From assembly GCF_000687875.1 (NCBI RefSeq), contig NZ_JHYG01000016.1:1-42554 (forward strand): a DNA stretch of 42,554 bases. The letters run 5' to 3'. The number at the start of each line of letters is the position of its first letter. The first letter of the stretch is position 1. The stretch is from Acidocella facilis ATCC 35904 (GTDB lineage Bacteria; Pseudomonadota; Alphaproteobacteria; Acetobacterales; Acetobacteraceae). The translations under genes and the position numbers were made by a program. Positions 34,009 through 42,347 of this stretch are shown here, in pieces. The notes under the pieces were generated by a model. That model saw nothing but the letters and a program-made list of their open reading frames with translations. It was not told the origin of the DNA and did not search any database.

Positions 34009-34209
34009 ATGATGAAACATCCCGGGCTGCTTGCTGTTATTCCATTTATTGGCATGTTAATTGGGCCGATCGTCCATAACAGTGTCACACCCTATATTCT
34101 AGGAATGCCCTTCAGCCTCGGCTGGATCGTGCTCTGGGTGTTCCTCACCTCCGCCATCATGGCGCTGATCCATCATCTGCAATCGCGCAAAGAGGGGGCT
34201 GGCCGATGA
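34009..34209 (+). CDS. DUF3311 small membrane protein, SSF partner
   Basis: This 66-residue membrane protein has two helices (LLAVIPFIGMLIGPIVHNSVTPYI and GWIVLWVFLTSAIMALIHHL). DUF3311 proteins are nearly always encoded just before a sodium:solute symporter, and here the last four bases (ATGA) overlap the symporter's start. Presumed accessory subunit or assembly factor. Start ATG 34009, or 34012 behind GGGGCGAG. Confidence 0.85.
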   Translation: MMKHPGLLAVIPFIGMLIGPIVHNSVTPYILGMPFSLGWIVLWVFLTSAIMALIHHLQSRKEGAGR

Positions 34210-35684
34210 GCATCGCTCTGCTGTTGCTGGCCCTGGCCGCCCTGGTGGCGCTGGGGCTTGGTGTTTCCGCGCGCAGCGGCCATGAGATGGGGCTGCAGCA
34301 ATGGACGGTGGCCGGGCGCGGGCTTGGCACCTTGTTCGTCTTCCTGCTGCTGGCCGGTGAGATCTATACCACCTTCACCTTCCTCGGCGCCGCCGGCTAT
34401 GCCTACGGGTTCGGCGCGCCCTGCTACTACATCGTCGCCTACGGCACGCTGGCCTACGTGATCTCGTATTTCATCCTGCCGCCGGTCTGGACCTATGCGC
34501 GCGAGCATAATCTGGTCTCGCAGCCGGATTTCTTCGCGCATAAATATAAGAGCAAGCCGCTGGGAATCTTCGTCGCCCTGGTCGGCATCGTGGCGCTGAT
34601 TCCCTATCTGGTGCTGCAATTCGTCGGTCTTGGCGTGATTGTCGAGGCGGCGAGTTACGGTTCCATTCACAAGACCGCCTCCGTGCTGATCGGCGCGGCG
34701 GTGGTGGTGCTGTATGTGATCACCTCCGGCGTGCGCGGCACCGCCTGGACGGCGGTGGTGAAGGATGTGATGATCCTCTCGGTCGCCGCCTTTCTCGGCT
34801 TCTACCTGCCGATCCATTATTACGGCAGCATCACGCATATGTTCGAGGCGGTGGACAAGGCGCGGCCGGGCTTCCTGGCCTTTGCCGCCAGCGGGCAGAG
34901 CGTGTCCTGGTTCGTCTCCACGGTGTTGCTGACAGCACTTGGTTTCTTCATGTGGCCGCAAGCCATGGGGGCCTGCTACACCGCGCGCAATGCCGACGTG
35001 TTCCGCAAGAACGCGATCGTGCTGCCGCTCTACCAGCTGGTGATGCTGTTCATCATCTTTGTCGGGTTCACGGCGTTTCTGCAGGTGCCGGGGCTGAAAG
35101 GCGGGGCGACGAATTCGGCGCTGCTGAAAATCGTCGTCGCCAGCTTTCCACCGGCGGTGGTCGGCATTGTCGGCGCCGCCGGGGTGTTGACGGCTTTGGT
35201 GCCGGGCTCGCTGATCATCATGAGTGCGGCGACACTGTGCGCGCGTAACGTGGTGGCGCCGCTCTGGCCGCAGATCAGCGACGAGACCACGGTGCTGCTG
35301 GCGAAAATCCTGGTGCCGGTGATCGCGCTGATCGGCGCTGGCTTTGCCATCGCCGGGAATTCCACCATCGTGGCGTTGCTGCTGATGGGCTATAGCTTCG
35401 TCACCCAGCTGTTTCCCGCACTGGTCAGCAGCCTGCTGCCGAACAGCCCGGTGACAAAATGGGGCGCCTTTGCCGGCATCGCCGCCGGTGTCGCCACCGT
35501 GGTCTATCTCTCCCTCGCGCATCAGACGATGGGCACGCTCTTCCCCGCCTTGCCGGAAATGGTTCGGGATCTGAATGTCGGCATCGTCGCGTTGATCGTC
35601 AATTTGATCGCGCTGGGGATTGTCAGCGCTCTCACCGCCCGGCGCTCCGGGGTGGCGCTGCGCGACGAGCACGGCCAGGCCTGA
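34206..35684 (+). CDS. Sodium:solute symporter family transporter
   Basis: This SSF (APC-fold) inner-membrane transporter of 492 residues has about 13 helices. Features are the opening WTVAGRGLGTLFVFLLLAGEI in helix 1, the tyrosine-rich AAGYAYGFGAPCYYIVAYGTL, the SGVRGTAWTAVVKDVMI loop conserved in SSF proteins, GFFMWPQAMGACYTARNADV, and AGVLTALVPGSLIIMSAATLCARN. Members with DUF3311 carry monocarboxylates or sugar acids. It lies just before the LysR/YdiJ/IlvD/RraA genes and most likely supplies their substrate (inference from context). Confidence 0.9.
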   Translation: MSIALLLLALAALVALGLGVSARSGHEMGLQQWTVAGRGLGTLFVFLLLAGEIYTTFTFLGAAGYAYGFGAPCYYIVAYGTLAYVISYFILPPVWTYAREHNLVSQPDFFAHKYKSKPLGIFVALVGIVALIPYLVLQFVGLGVIVEAASYGSIHKTASVLIGAAVVVLYVITSGVRGTAWTAVVKDVMILSVAAFLGFYLPIHYYGSITHMFEAVDKARPGFLAFAASGQSVSWFVSTVLLTALGFFMWPQAMGACYTARNADVFRKNAIVLPLYQLVMLFIIFVGFTAFLQVPGLKGGATNSALLKIVVASFPPAVVGIVGAAGVLTALVPGSLIIMSAATLCARNVVAPLWPQISDETTVLLAKILVPVIALIGAGFAIAGNSTIVALLLMGYSFVTQLFPALVSSLLPNSPVTKWGAFAGIAAGVATVVYLSLAHQTMGTLFPALPEMVRDLNVGIVALIVNLIALGIVSALTARRSGVALRDEHGQA

Positions 35685-35710
35685 CGGGATTTGGCCATGC
35701 GCCGCCGCGG

Positions 35711-36625
35711 TTACGGGTGAGGGGCTTGCCGGTCCGCGGCGCCGCTATCCTGCAGGAGCAGGGCGGCGAACTGGGCGGCGGCCGGCGAAGGCAGGCGCAA
35801 GGCCGGTTCCAGCAGATAGAGCGTGCGCCACAGCTCCAGATCCTCGATCGGCACGAAGCGGATCGAGCGATCCTCGAACAGCGACGCGGCATTCTCGGGC
35901 ATCAGCGAAACCCCCACCCCGGCGCGGATCATGCAGAGCTGGGCGATGGTGGAATGGGCCAGCAGCGTCGTCTGCCGGTAGGCTTCAGGCAGCTGCGGAC
36001 AATGCAGCAGCAATTGCTGGGTGCCGGTTGCGGCGGAGAGCGAGATCAGGCTGGCAGGGTCGATCTCCTGCAGCCGTACTTGTGCGCGCCCGGCCAGCTT
36101 ATGCGCGGCGGCACAGACCAGCCCGAAGCGGTCGCGCGCGATTTTCGTCTGCCGCAGATCCGGCGATGACCTGGCCCGCCCGGCAATCGCCAGATCCAGC
36201 TGCCCATCGGAGACCATATCCGCCAACGCCTCGGCGACATCATCATGCAGCTGGCAGGCGATGCCGGGATTGAGCTGGCGAAACCGCGCCAGCGCCGGGG
36301 CGACCCGGCGCGAGATGGCCGAAGGCGCGGCGCCGATGGCCAGCTGCCCGGTTCGCAGCCGGGCCTGATCGCACAGTCTCTCCACCGCATCATCGAGCCC
36401 GGCCAGCAGCGGTGCGGTTTCGCGCAGGAAGGCGAGGCCGAGCAAGGTGGGGGCAGGCGGGCGGGTGGTGCGGTCGAACAACGGCGCGCCGGCTTCCGCT
36501 TCCAGCTGGCGGATGGTCTCGGTGAGGGCGGAGGGCACAATGCCCAGCGCCGCGGCGGCACGGGTGAAGCTGCCCTGCGCCCAGATTGCGTGCAGCGCCC
36601 GCAGATGCCGCAGGTTTATGTTCAT
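35711..36625 (-). CDS. LysR-family transcriptional regulator
   Basis: This regulator of 304 residues from ATG 36625 has the LysR helix-turn-helix near the start, LRHLRALHAIWAQGSFTRAA and PSALTETIRQLEAEAG, then LFDRTTRPPAPTLLG and a PBP2-like effector domain (GQLAIGAAPSAISRR ... GQLDLAIAGR). An in-frame ATG at 36646 would add seven residues but has no ribosome-binding site. It is divergent from the YdiJ-like gene with an 83-bp gap (36626-36708), so it probably activates that gene in response to a sugar- or hydroxy-acid. TTCATATTATTTGAA at 36621-36635, which covers the start, is a T-N11-A-type element; autoregulation is possible. Confidence 0.9.
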   Translation of the reverse strand: MNINLRHLRALHAIWAQGSFTRAAAALGIVPSALTETIRQLEAEAGAPLFDRTTRPPAPTLLGLAFLRETAPLLAGLDDAVERLCDQARLRTGQLAIGAAPSAISRRVAPALARFRQLNPGIACQLHDDVAEALADMVSDGQLDLAIAGRARSSPDLRQTKIARDRFGLVCAAAHKLAGRAQVRLQEIDPASLISLSAATGTQQLLLHCPQLPEAYRQTTLLAHSTIAQLCMIRAGVGVSLMPENAASLFEDRSIRFVPIEDLELWRTLYLLEPALRLPSPAAAQFAALLLQDSGAADRQAPHP

Positions 36626-36708
36626 ATTATTTGAATTTAGCTTCATATTTTTCTATTTTTACGAACACTCCGTTCATGTTTCAAGAGACTTGTAAACGGG
36701 AGGCGGGC

Positions 36709-39552
36709 ATGGACGGTATGGGGGTGGAGATGGATCAGGTGAAGCGCTTCGCCTCTGCCCTGCGCCAGGCCTGGTTTGGCGGCGAGGTCGAGACCGAGGC
36801 TGCGCTGCGCGTGGCGATGTCCACCGATAATTCCGTTTATCAGATCATGCCGGATGTCATCGTCGCCCCGCGCGATGCCGCGGACATGGCGCGGCTGGCT
36901 TCGGTGCTGGACCAGCCAGCGTTTCACAGCCTGGGGGTGACGGCGCGCGGCGGCGGCACCGGCACCAATGGGCAGAGCCTGAACCGGGGCGTCATCGTCG
37001 ATACCAGGCGGCATATGAACCGGGTGCTGGCGGTGGATGCGCAGGCAGGCTGGGCGGATGTGGAACCGGGCGTGGTGCTGGATGCGTTGAACGATGCGCT
37101 GCGCCCGAGCGGCTGGTTTTTCGCGCCGGAAACCTCGACCTCTACACGCTGCACCATCGGCGGCATGGTCAGCACCGATGCCTCGGGCAAGGGCTCGCGG
37201 GTTTATGGCAAGACCAGCGACAATATCATCGGGCTGGAACTGGCGCGCCCGGAAGGGCTGCTCTCCAGCCTCGCTGCGCCGCCGGACTGGGCGACCGGAA
37301 TGCTGGCGCGGGCAGAGGCGGCGGCGCGGGCCGGGCGGGCGGCCTTCATCGCCCATACGCCACGCCTGAACCGGCGCTTCACCGGCTATGACCTGGAGCG
37401 CGCCTGCCCGGAGGCGGGCGGGTTCGAATGGTGGCGGCTGTTTCTGGGGGCGGAGGGCACGCTGGGGCTGATTTCGCGCATCCGGGTCAAGCTGCGGCGG
37501 ATCGAGCCGGAGAAGCGGCTGCTGGTGGTGGGCTTCGGCCGGTTCCGCCAGGCCTTGGCCGCCGCCGGGGCGCTGATGGCGTTCGCGCCCACCGCCATCG
37601 AGGTGATGGATGAGCGGGTTCAGGCCCTGGCCGGCGAGGCCGGGATCTTGGCGCGTCTGCCGCCCGGCTTGCGCGCCGGGGCGGGGCAGCGCCTGGCCTA
37701 TGTGTTCATCGAGTTCAACGGCACTGACGGGCCGGCGCTGGAGGCGCGGCTGGAAGCCTGCCTGGCCTGTCTGGAGGGGCTGGAAGGCGCCCGGGCGGTG
37801 CATATGGCGCAGGGGCTGGCGGAGATCAAAGCGCTCTGGGCGATCCGTTCCGCCGGCGTCGGGCTGCTGGGCAAAATCCAGGGCGCGGCGCGGCCGGTGG
37901 CCTTCGTCGAGGATTGCGTGGTACCGCCTGAAAACCTGCCGGCCTTCCTGGATGAATTCCTGGCGGTGCTGGAGGGGCAGGGGCTGGAATTCGGCATTTA
38001 TGGGCATGTTGATGTCGGCTGCCTGCATGTGCGCCCGGCGCTGAATATCGACAGCGCGGAGGACCGGCAAAAGCTGGGCGCGGTCTCGGATGCGGTGTTC
38101 GCGCTCACCCGTAAATATGGCGGGGTGTTCTGGGGCGAGCACGGCAAGGGGGTGCGCGGTGCTTATCTGCGGGCGTGGATCGGCGAGGAGGCTTATGCGG
38201 CGCTGCGCCAGGTGAAGGCGGCGTTCGACCCGCAAGGGCGGTTCAATCCTGGCAAGCTCGTCACCGGGGATGAAGGGGCGCTGGGCATTCTCACCACCCC
38301 GTTCCGGCCCTTCAACGCGCCGGAGGGCGATGCGCTGGCCGGGGCGTTTCGCTGCAACGGCAATGCGCAATGTCTGAGCTATGAGGCGAGCACGCCGATG
38401 TGCCCCTCCTACAAGGCGACGGCGGATTTGCGGCAGAGCCCGAAAGGCCGGGCGGACGCGCTGCGGGACTGGCACCGCCAGCGCCAGAGCGGGCCAGCAG
38501 ACCCAGCTTTGGAGGCCGGGCTGCTGGCAACGCTGGATGGCTGCCTGGGCTGCAAGGCCTGCGCCTCAACCTGCCCGGTGCAGGTGGATGTGCCGGGGCT
38601 GCGCAGCGCCTTCTATGCGGATTATTACGCCCGCCACGCCCGCCCGCTGGCCGACCGGCTGGCGCTGCTGGGCGAGCGGCTGAGCCCCGCCTTGGCCGCC
38701 TGCGCGCCGGTGCTGCGCCCGCTCTGGCCAATGCTGGCGAAATTGGGCGGCGGGCTGGGGATGCGGGATCTGCCGGGGCATTACGCGCCGAAGCCGCTGC
38801 GCCGCTACCGGCTGGACAAATTGCCGCAGGATGCCACGGCTTTGGGCGCGCGCCCGGTGGTGCTGGTGCAGGACTGGTTCAGTGTCCTGTTCGACGGCGC
38901 CGCGCAGCGCGATGCCATCGCCGGGCTGGAGGCACTGGGCTATCGCCCCTGGCTGCTCAAGCTGCATCCGGCGGGGAAGGTGGCGCAGACATTCGGGGCG
39001 CTGCCCGCCTTCATGGCGATGGCGACGCGGCTATGCGCGGCGCTCTCGGCGCTGGCGCGGCTGGGGGTGCCGTTGGTCGGGCTGGACCCGGCTTTGGTGA
39101 TGCAGCTGCGCCAGGATTACCCGAAGGCCGGGCTCATCCCGCCGTCTGTGGCCTTGCCGCAGGAGTTTCTGGTGCGGGAGCTGGAGGCAGGGCGGGTATT
39201 CCCGCAGGCCGCCGGCAGCGCGCCAATGCGGCTGTTCAGCCATTGCACGGAAAGCACCGCCGTGCCGGCCGCCGGGGCGCTGTGGCGGCGGGTTTATGAG
39301 GCGCTGGGGCTGGAGGTGGAGACGCCGTCCACCGGCTGTTGCGGCATGGCCGGGCTGTTCGGACACCAGGAGCGCCATCAGCGCGTCTCGCGGCATCTGT
39401 TCGATCTCTCCTGGCGGGAAAAACTGGAGGGCGGGGCAGAAATGGCGGCCAGCGGCTTCTCCTGCCGCTGCCAGGCGGAGCGGCTCGCAGGCAAACAACT
39501 GCGCCACCCGCTGGGGCTGATCGCCCAGGCGCTGGCCGGGAAAACCCCTTGA
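36709..39552 (+). CDS. YdiJ-like FAD/Fe-S D-2-hydroxy-acid dehydrogenase
   Basis: This fused FAD and iron-sulfur protein of 947 residues, slightly shorter than E. coli YdiJ at about 1018, oxidises D-2-hydroxy acids with electrons passed to the respiratory chain. It follows YdiJ throughout: AMSTDNSVYQIMPDVIVAPR, the FAD-binding ARGGGTGTNGQSLNRG (80-94), FAPETSTSTRCTIGGMVSTD, GHVDVGCLHVRPALNID and WGEHGKGVRG. The iron-sulfur part has C549, C555 and C565, then CxxCxxCxxxC at 612-622 (GCLGCKACASTCP). The CCG-type pair Cys877-Cys878 lies in STGCCGMAGLFG near the C-terminus. Start ATG 36709 has GGGAGGC. Divergent LysR partner upstream. Confidence 0.92.
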   Translation: MDGMGVEMDQVKRFASALRQAWFGGEVETEAALRVAMSTDNSVYQIMPDVIVAPRDAADMARLASVLDQPAFHSLGVTARGGGTGTNGQSLNRGVIVDTRRHMNRVLAVDAQAGWADVEPGVVLDALNDALRPSGWFFAPETSTSTRCTIGGMVSTDASGKGSRVYGKTSDNIIGLELARPEGLLSSLAAPPDWATGMLARAEAAARAGRAAFIAHTPRLNRRFTGYDLERACPEAGGFEWWRLFLGAEGTLGLISRIRVKLRRIEPEKRLLVVGFGRFRQALAAAGALMAFAPTAIEVMDERVQALAGEAGILARLPPGLRAGAGQRLAYVFIEFNGTDGPALEARLEACLACLEGLEGARAVHMAQGLAEIKALWAIRSAGVGLLGKIQGAARPVAFVEDCVVPPENLPAFLDEFLAVLEGQGLEFGIYGHVDVGCLHVRPALNIDSAEDRQKLGAVSDAVFALTRKYGGVFWGEHGKGVRGAYLRAWIGEEAYAALRQVKAAFDPQGRFNPGKLVTGDEGALGILTTPFRPFNAPEGDALAGAFRCNGNAQCLSYEASTPMCPSYKATADLRQSPKGRADALRDWHRQRQSGPADPALEAGLLATLDGCLGCKACASTCPVQVDVPGLRSAFYADYYARHARPLADRLALLGERLSPALAACAPVLRPLWPMLAKLGGGLGMRDLPGHYAPKPLRRYRLDKLPQDATALGARPVVLVQDWFSVLFDGAAQRDAIAGLEALGYRPWLLKLHPAGKVAQTFGALPAFMAMATRLCAALSALARLGVPLVGLDPALVMQLRQDYPKAGLIPPSVALPQEFLVRELEAGRVFPQAAGSAPMRLFSHCTESTAVPAAGALWRRVYEALGLEVETPSTGCCGMAGLFGHQERHQRVSRHLFDLSWREKLEGGAEMAASGFSCRCQAERLAGKQLRHPLGLIAQALAGKTP

Positions 39553-39629
39553 AATGGCTCGCCAAATAAAAGCTCAATGCGGAAAACGCGTTCCGGGGGA
39601 CGAAATGGCCGCCGGTTATGTCAGGGCGC

Positions 39630-39658
39630 TTGACAAGCTAATATATTAGTGCATTTTT
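39630..39658 (+). promoter_or_regulatory. Promoter with a 12-bp palindromic operator before the dehydratase
   Basis: TTGACA at 39630-39635 is a perfect -35 box. A perfect palindrome CTAATATATTAG at 39638-39649 lies within the 17-bp spacer, and ATTTTT at 39653-39658 would be a weak -10. A repressor bound to the palindrome would block polymerase. The dehydratase starts 115 bp downstream. Confidence 0.6.
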
Positions 39659-39691
39659 GGGTCCAAGGCGTGAAACGAGCCAGGAGGAAAC

Positions 39692-39760
39692 ATGTCATGC
39701 CGGGTGTCTCGGCATCGTGGGCCCGCGCGGCTTGGCGCTGTTGGTTTGGCATTATCGTAA
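39692..39760 (+). CDS. Candidate 22-residue leader peptide
   Basis: ATG 39692 follows a strong site (AGGAGGAAAC) and reads MSCRVSRHRGPARLG... to a TAA at 39758-39760, 12 bases before the dehydratase ATG and in the same frame as it. The dehydratase itself has a much weaker site. It may be a translated leader that couples to the dehydratase, or the true start region of an ancestral N-terminal extension. No attenuator hairpin is obvious. Confidence 0.4.
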   Translation: MSCRVSRHRGPARLGAVGLALS

Positions 39761-39772
39761 AGGCCCTTGTCC

Positions 39773-41506
39773 ATGAGCCGTAAAACCCCCGCTCAACTCC
39801 GCTCCGCGCGCTGGTTCGCGCCGGATGATCTGCGCAGCTTCGGGCATCGCTCCCGGATGATGCAGCTCGGCTTCGATGAGCCGGACTTCAAGGACAAGCC
39901 GGTGATCGGCATTCTCAATACCTGGTCGGAGCTGAACACCTGCCATTCGCATTTCCCCGAGCGGGTGCAGGATGTGAAGCGCGGCGTGTTGCAGGCGGGC
40001 GGGCTGCCGGTGGAGTTGCCCTCGCTCTCGGTGGATGAGAGCTACATCAAGCCGACCTCGATGCTCTATCGCAATCTGCTCGCCATCGAGGCGGAGGAGA
40101 TGATCCGCTGCCATCCGCTGGACGGGGTGGTGCTGATGGGCGGTTGCGACAAGACCACGCCGGGGCTGGTGATGGGGGCGATCTCGGCCGGTGTGCCGAT
40201 GATCTTCCTGCCCGCCGGGCCGATGCTGAGCGGCAATTATGCCGGCAAGCGGCTGGGCTCGGGCTCCGATGCCTGGAAATACTGGGATGAGCGCCGGGCC
40301 GGCAATATCTCGGACGATGAATGGCGCGGCATCCAGGGCGGCATCGCCCGCTCGCCGGGCGTGTGCATGACCATGGGCACCGCCAGCACGATGACGGCGA
40401 TTGCCGAGGCGATGGGGCTGTGCCTGCCCGGCGCCTCCTCCATCCCGGCGGTGGATTCCGGACATGAACGCATGTCCGCCGCCTGCGGCCGGCGGATTGT
40501 CGAGATGGTGTGGGAGGATCTGACCCCGGAGAAGATCATCACCGAAGCCTCCTGCCGCAACGCCGCGATTGTCGCCATGGCCACCGGCTGTTCCACCAAC
40601 GCGGTGGTGCATCTGATCGCGATGGCGCGCCGGGCCAAGGTGAACATGACGCTGGATGATCTCGACGCGCTGGGCCGCGTCACCCCGCTGATCGCCAATA
40701 TCCGCCCTTCGGGCAAGGATTATCTGATGGAGGATTTCTTCTATGCGGGCGGTCTGCGCGCGTTGATGAAGCAGATCGAGGCGCGGCTGGATGGCAGTGC
40801 GCTCACCGTCACCGGCAAGAGCCTCAGCGAAAACCTGGAAGGGGCCAAGGTCTATAATGACGACGTAATCCGTCCGCTCTCCAACCCGGTCTATGAGGAA
40901 GGATCGCTGGCGGTGCTGCGCGGCAATCTCTGCCCGGATGGGGCGGTGATCAAGCCCGCGGCGTGCGATCCGAAATATCACGTCCATCAAGGCCCGGCCT
41001 TGGTGTTTGACAGCTATCCGGAGATGAAGAAGGCGGTCGATGATGAGAATCTCGACATCACCCCGGACCATGTGCTGGTGCTACGCAATGCCGGGCCGCA
41101 AGGCGGGCCGGGCTTCCCGGAATGGGGCATGCTGCCGATCCCGAAGGCGCTGATCAAGCAAGGCCACAGGGATATGCTGCGGATTTCGGATGCGCGCATG
41201 TCCGGCACCTCCTACGGCGCCTGCGTGCTGCATGTCGCCCCGGAGAGCTTCATCGGCGGGCCGCTGGCGCTGCTGCAGACCGGCGACATCGTGAAGCTGG
41301 ATCTGCCCAATCGCCGGCTGGATATGCTGGTGGATGAGGACGAGATCGCCCGCCGCAAAGCCGCCTGGGTGGCCCCCGCGCCGCGCTATTCCCGTGGCTA
41401 TGGCTACATGTTCCAGAACCATGTGACCCAGGCCGACCAAGGCTGCGATTTCGACTTCCTGCAATCCGATTTCGGCCCCGCCGCCGGCGAGCCGGATATT
41501 TTCTGA
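39773..41506 (+). CDS. IlvD/Edd-family sugar-acid dehydratase
   Basis: This Fe-S dehydratase of 577 residues removes water from an aldonate (or dihydroxy acid) to give a 2-keto-3-deoxy acid. The three cluster cysteines are in place: Cys57 in WSELNTCHSHF, Cys125 in LMGGCDKTTPG and Cys198 in SPGVCMTMGTASTM. It also has LRNAGPQGGPGFPEWG near the C-terminus and SDARMSGTSYG with the catalytic-site Ser. The GCDKTTPG and SDARMSGTSYGACVLHVAPES motifs resemble L-arabonate/D-xylonate dehydratases more than the branched-chain enzyme. Start ATG 39773; the in-frame TTG at 39767 is less likely. Followed after eight bases by the aldolase-like gene. Confidence 0.92.
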   Translation: MSRKTPAQLRSARWFAPDDLRSFGHRSRMMQLGFDEPDFKDKPVIGILNTWSELNTCHSHFPERVQDVKRGVLQAGGLPVELPSLSVDESYIKPTSMLYRNLLAIEAEEMIRCHPLDGVVLMGGCDKTTPGLVMGAISAGVPMIFLPAGPMLSGNYAGKRLGSGSDAWKYWDERRAGNISDDEWRGIQGGIARSPGVCMTMGTASTMTAIAEAMGLCLPGASSIPAVDSGHERMSAACGRRIVEMVWEDLTPEKIITEASCRNAAIVAMATGCSTNAVVHLIAMARRAKVNMTLDDLDALGRVTPLIANIRPSGKDYLMEDFFYAGGLRALMKQIEARLDGSALTVTGKSLSENLEGAKVYNDDVIRPLSNPVYEEGSLAVLRGNLCPDGAVIKPAACDPKYHVHQGPALVFDSYPEMKKAVDDENLDITPDHVLVLRNAGPQGGPGFPEWGMLPIPKALIKQGHRDMLRISDARMSGTSYGACVLHVAPESFIGGPLALLQTGDIVKLDLPNRRLDMLVDEDEIARRKAAWVAPAPRYSRGYGYMFQNHVTQADQGCDFDFLQSDFGPAAGEPDIF

Positions 41507-41510
41507 GGAT

Positions 41511-42239
41511 ATGATGAGCAACCCGACATTGTCAGACGCCACGCGCGAGAAATTGCGCAAGGTCTCCACCGCCTCCATCGCCAGCGCGCTTTATAAGCGC
41601 GGCCTGCGCAACCAGTTTATCCAGGGTGTGGTGCCGGTGGCGCCGAAGGAGGGCAACATGGTCGGCCCCGCCTTCACGCTGCGCTATATCGTGGCGCGGG
41701 AGGACCGCAACCCGATGACGGTGTTCCGCAGCCCGCAGCATCCGCAACGCGTGGCGATCGAGACCTGCCCGCCCGGCCATGTGCTGGTGATGGATGCCAG
41801 GAAGGATGCCAGGGCGGCGACGGCGGGCTCCATCCTGATCACCCGCCTGGCGCTGCGCGGTGCGGCGGGGGTGGTCTCTGATGGCGGCTTCCGCGATGCG
41901 GAGGGCATCGGCAAGCTGGACATGCCGGCCTATTACGCCAGGCCCTCGGCGCCGACCAACCTGACGCTGCATGAGGCGATCGACATCAACGTGCCGATCT
42001 CCTGCGGCGACGCGCCGGTATTTCCCGGGGATGTGCTGGTCGGCGACAAGGATGGGGTGATGGTGATCCCGGCTGAGATCGTCGATGAGATTGCCGATGA
42101 GTGCATTGGTATGGAAAGTTTCGAGGATTTCGTGCTGGAGCAGGTGCAGGCGGGAGCCGGCATCATCGGGCTTTATCCCTGCACGAAAGACGAGAACCAA
42201 TCCGCCTACGAAGCTTGGCGCAAGGCCAACGGCCGCTAA
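41511..42239 (+). CDS. RraA-like / HMG-aldolase-family protein
   Basis: This protein of 242 residues (or 241 from ATG 41514, which has better spacing from TGAGG) belongs to the RraA-like family, whose members include 4-hydroxy-4-methyl-2-oxoglutarate/4-carboxy-4-hydroxy-2-oxoadipate aldolases. The metal-binding active-site set Asp124, Arg128 and Asp129 in GAAGVVSDGGFRDAEGI is present, as is the AGSILITRLALRG segment. It probably cleaves the 2-keto-3-deoxy acid from the dehydratase, releasing pyruvate. It is longer than RraA itself (about 160 residues), which argues against the RNase-E inhibitor role. Confidence 0.85.
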   Translation: MMSNPTLSDATREKLRKVSTASIASALYKRGLRNQFIQGVVPVAPKEGNMVGPAFTLRYIVAREDRNPMTVFRSPQHPQRVAIETCPPGHVLVMDARKDARAATAGSILITRLALRGAAGVVSDGGFRDAEGIGKLDMPAYYARPSAPTNLTLHEAIDINVPISCGDAPVFPGDVLVGDKDGVMVIPAEIVDEIADECIGMESFEDFVLEQVQAGAGIIGLYPCTKDENQSAYEAWRKANGR

Positions 42240-42347
42240 CCCCCGGCTCTGAAGTCGCAAAAGTTTTTGAGGGTCTAGGTCGTGTCTGCATTCATAGATT
42301 CCCTTTGTTTGTGATTTCTGATTCAAGGCTTGAGGAGGGTTCTTGCC

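Noticed and set aside
34173-35672. 499-codon minus-strand frame
   Set aside because: It is the antisense of the SSF transporter, with a composition typical of a shadow frame (His, Arg, Gln, Gly).
36643-38475. 610-codon minus-strand frame
   Set aside because: It is antisense to the YdiJ-like gene, which matches its family along its whole length.
39752-41071. 439-codon minus-strand frame
   Set aside because: It is antisense to the dehydratase; no motif.
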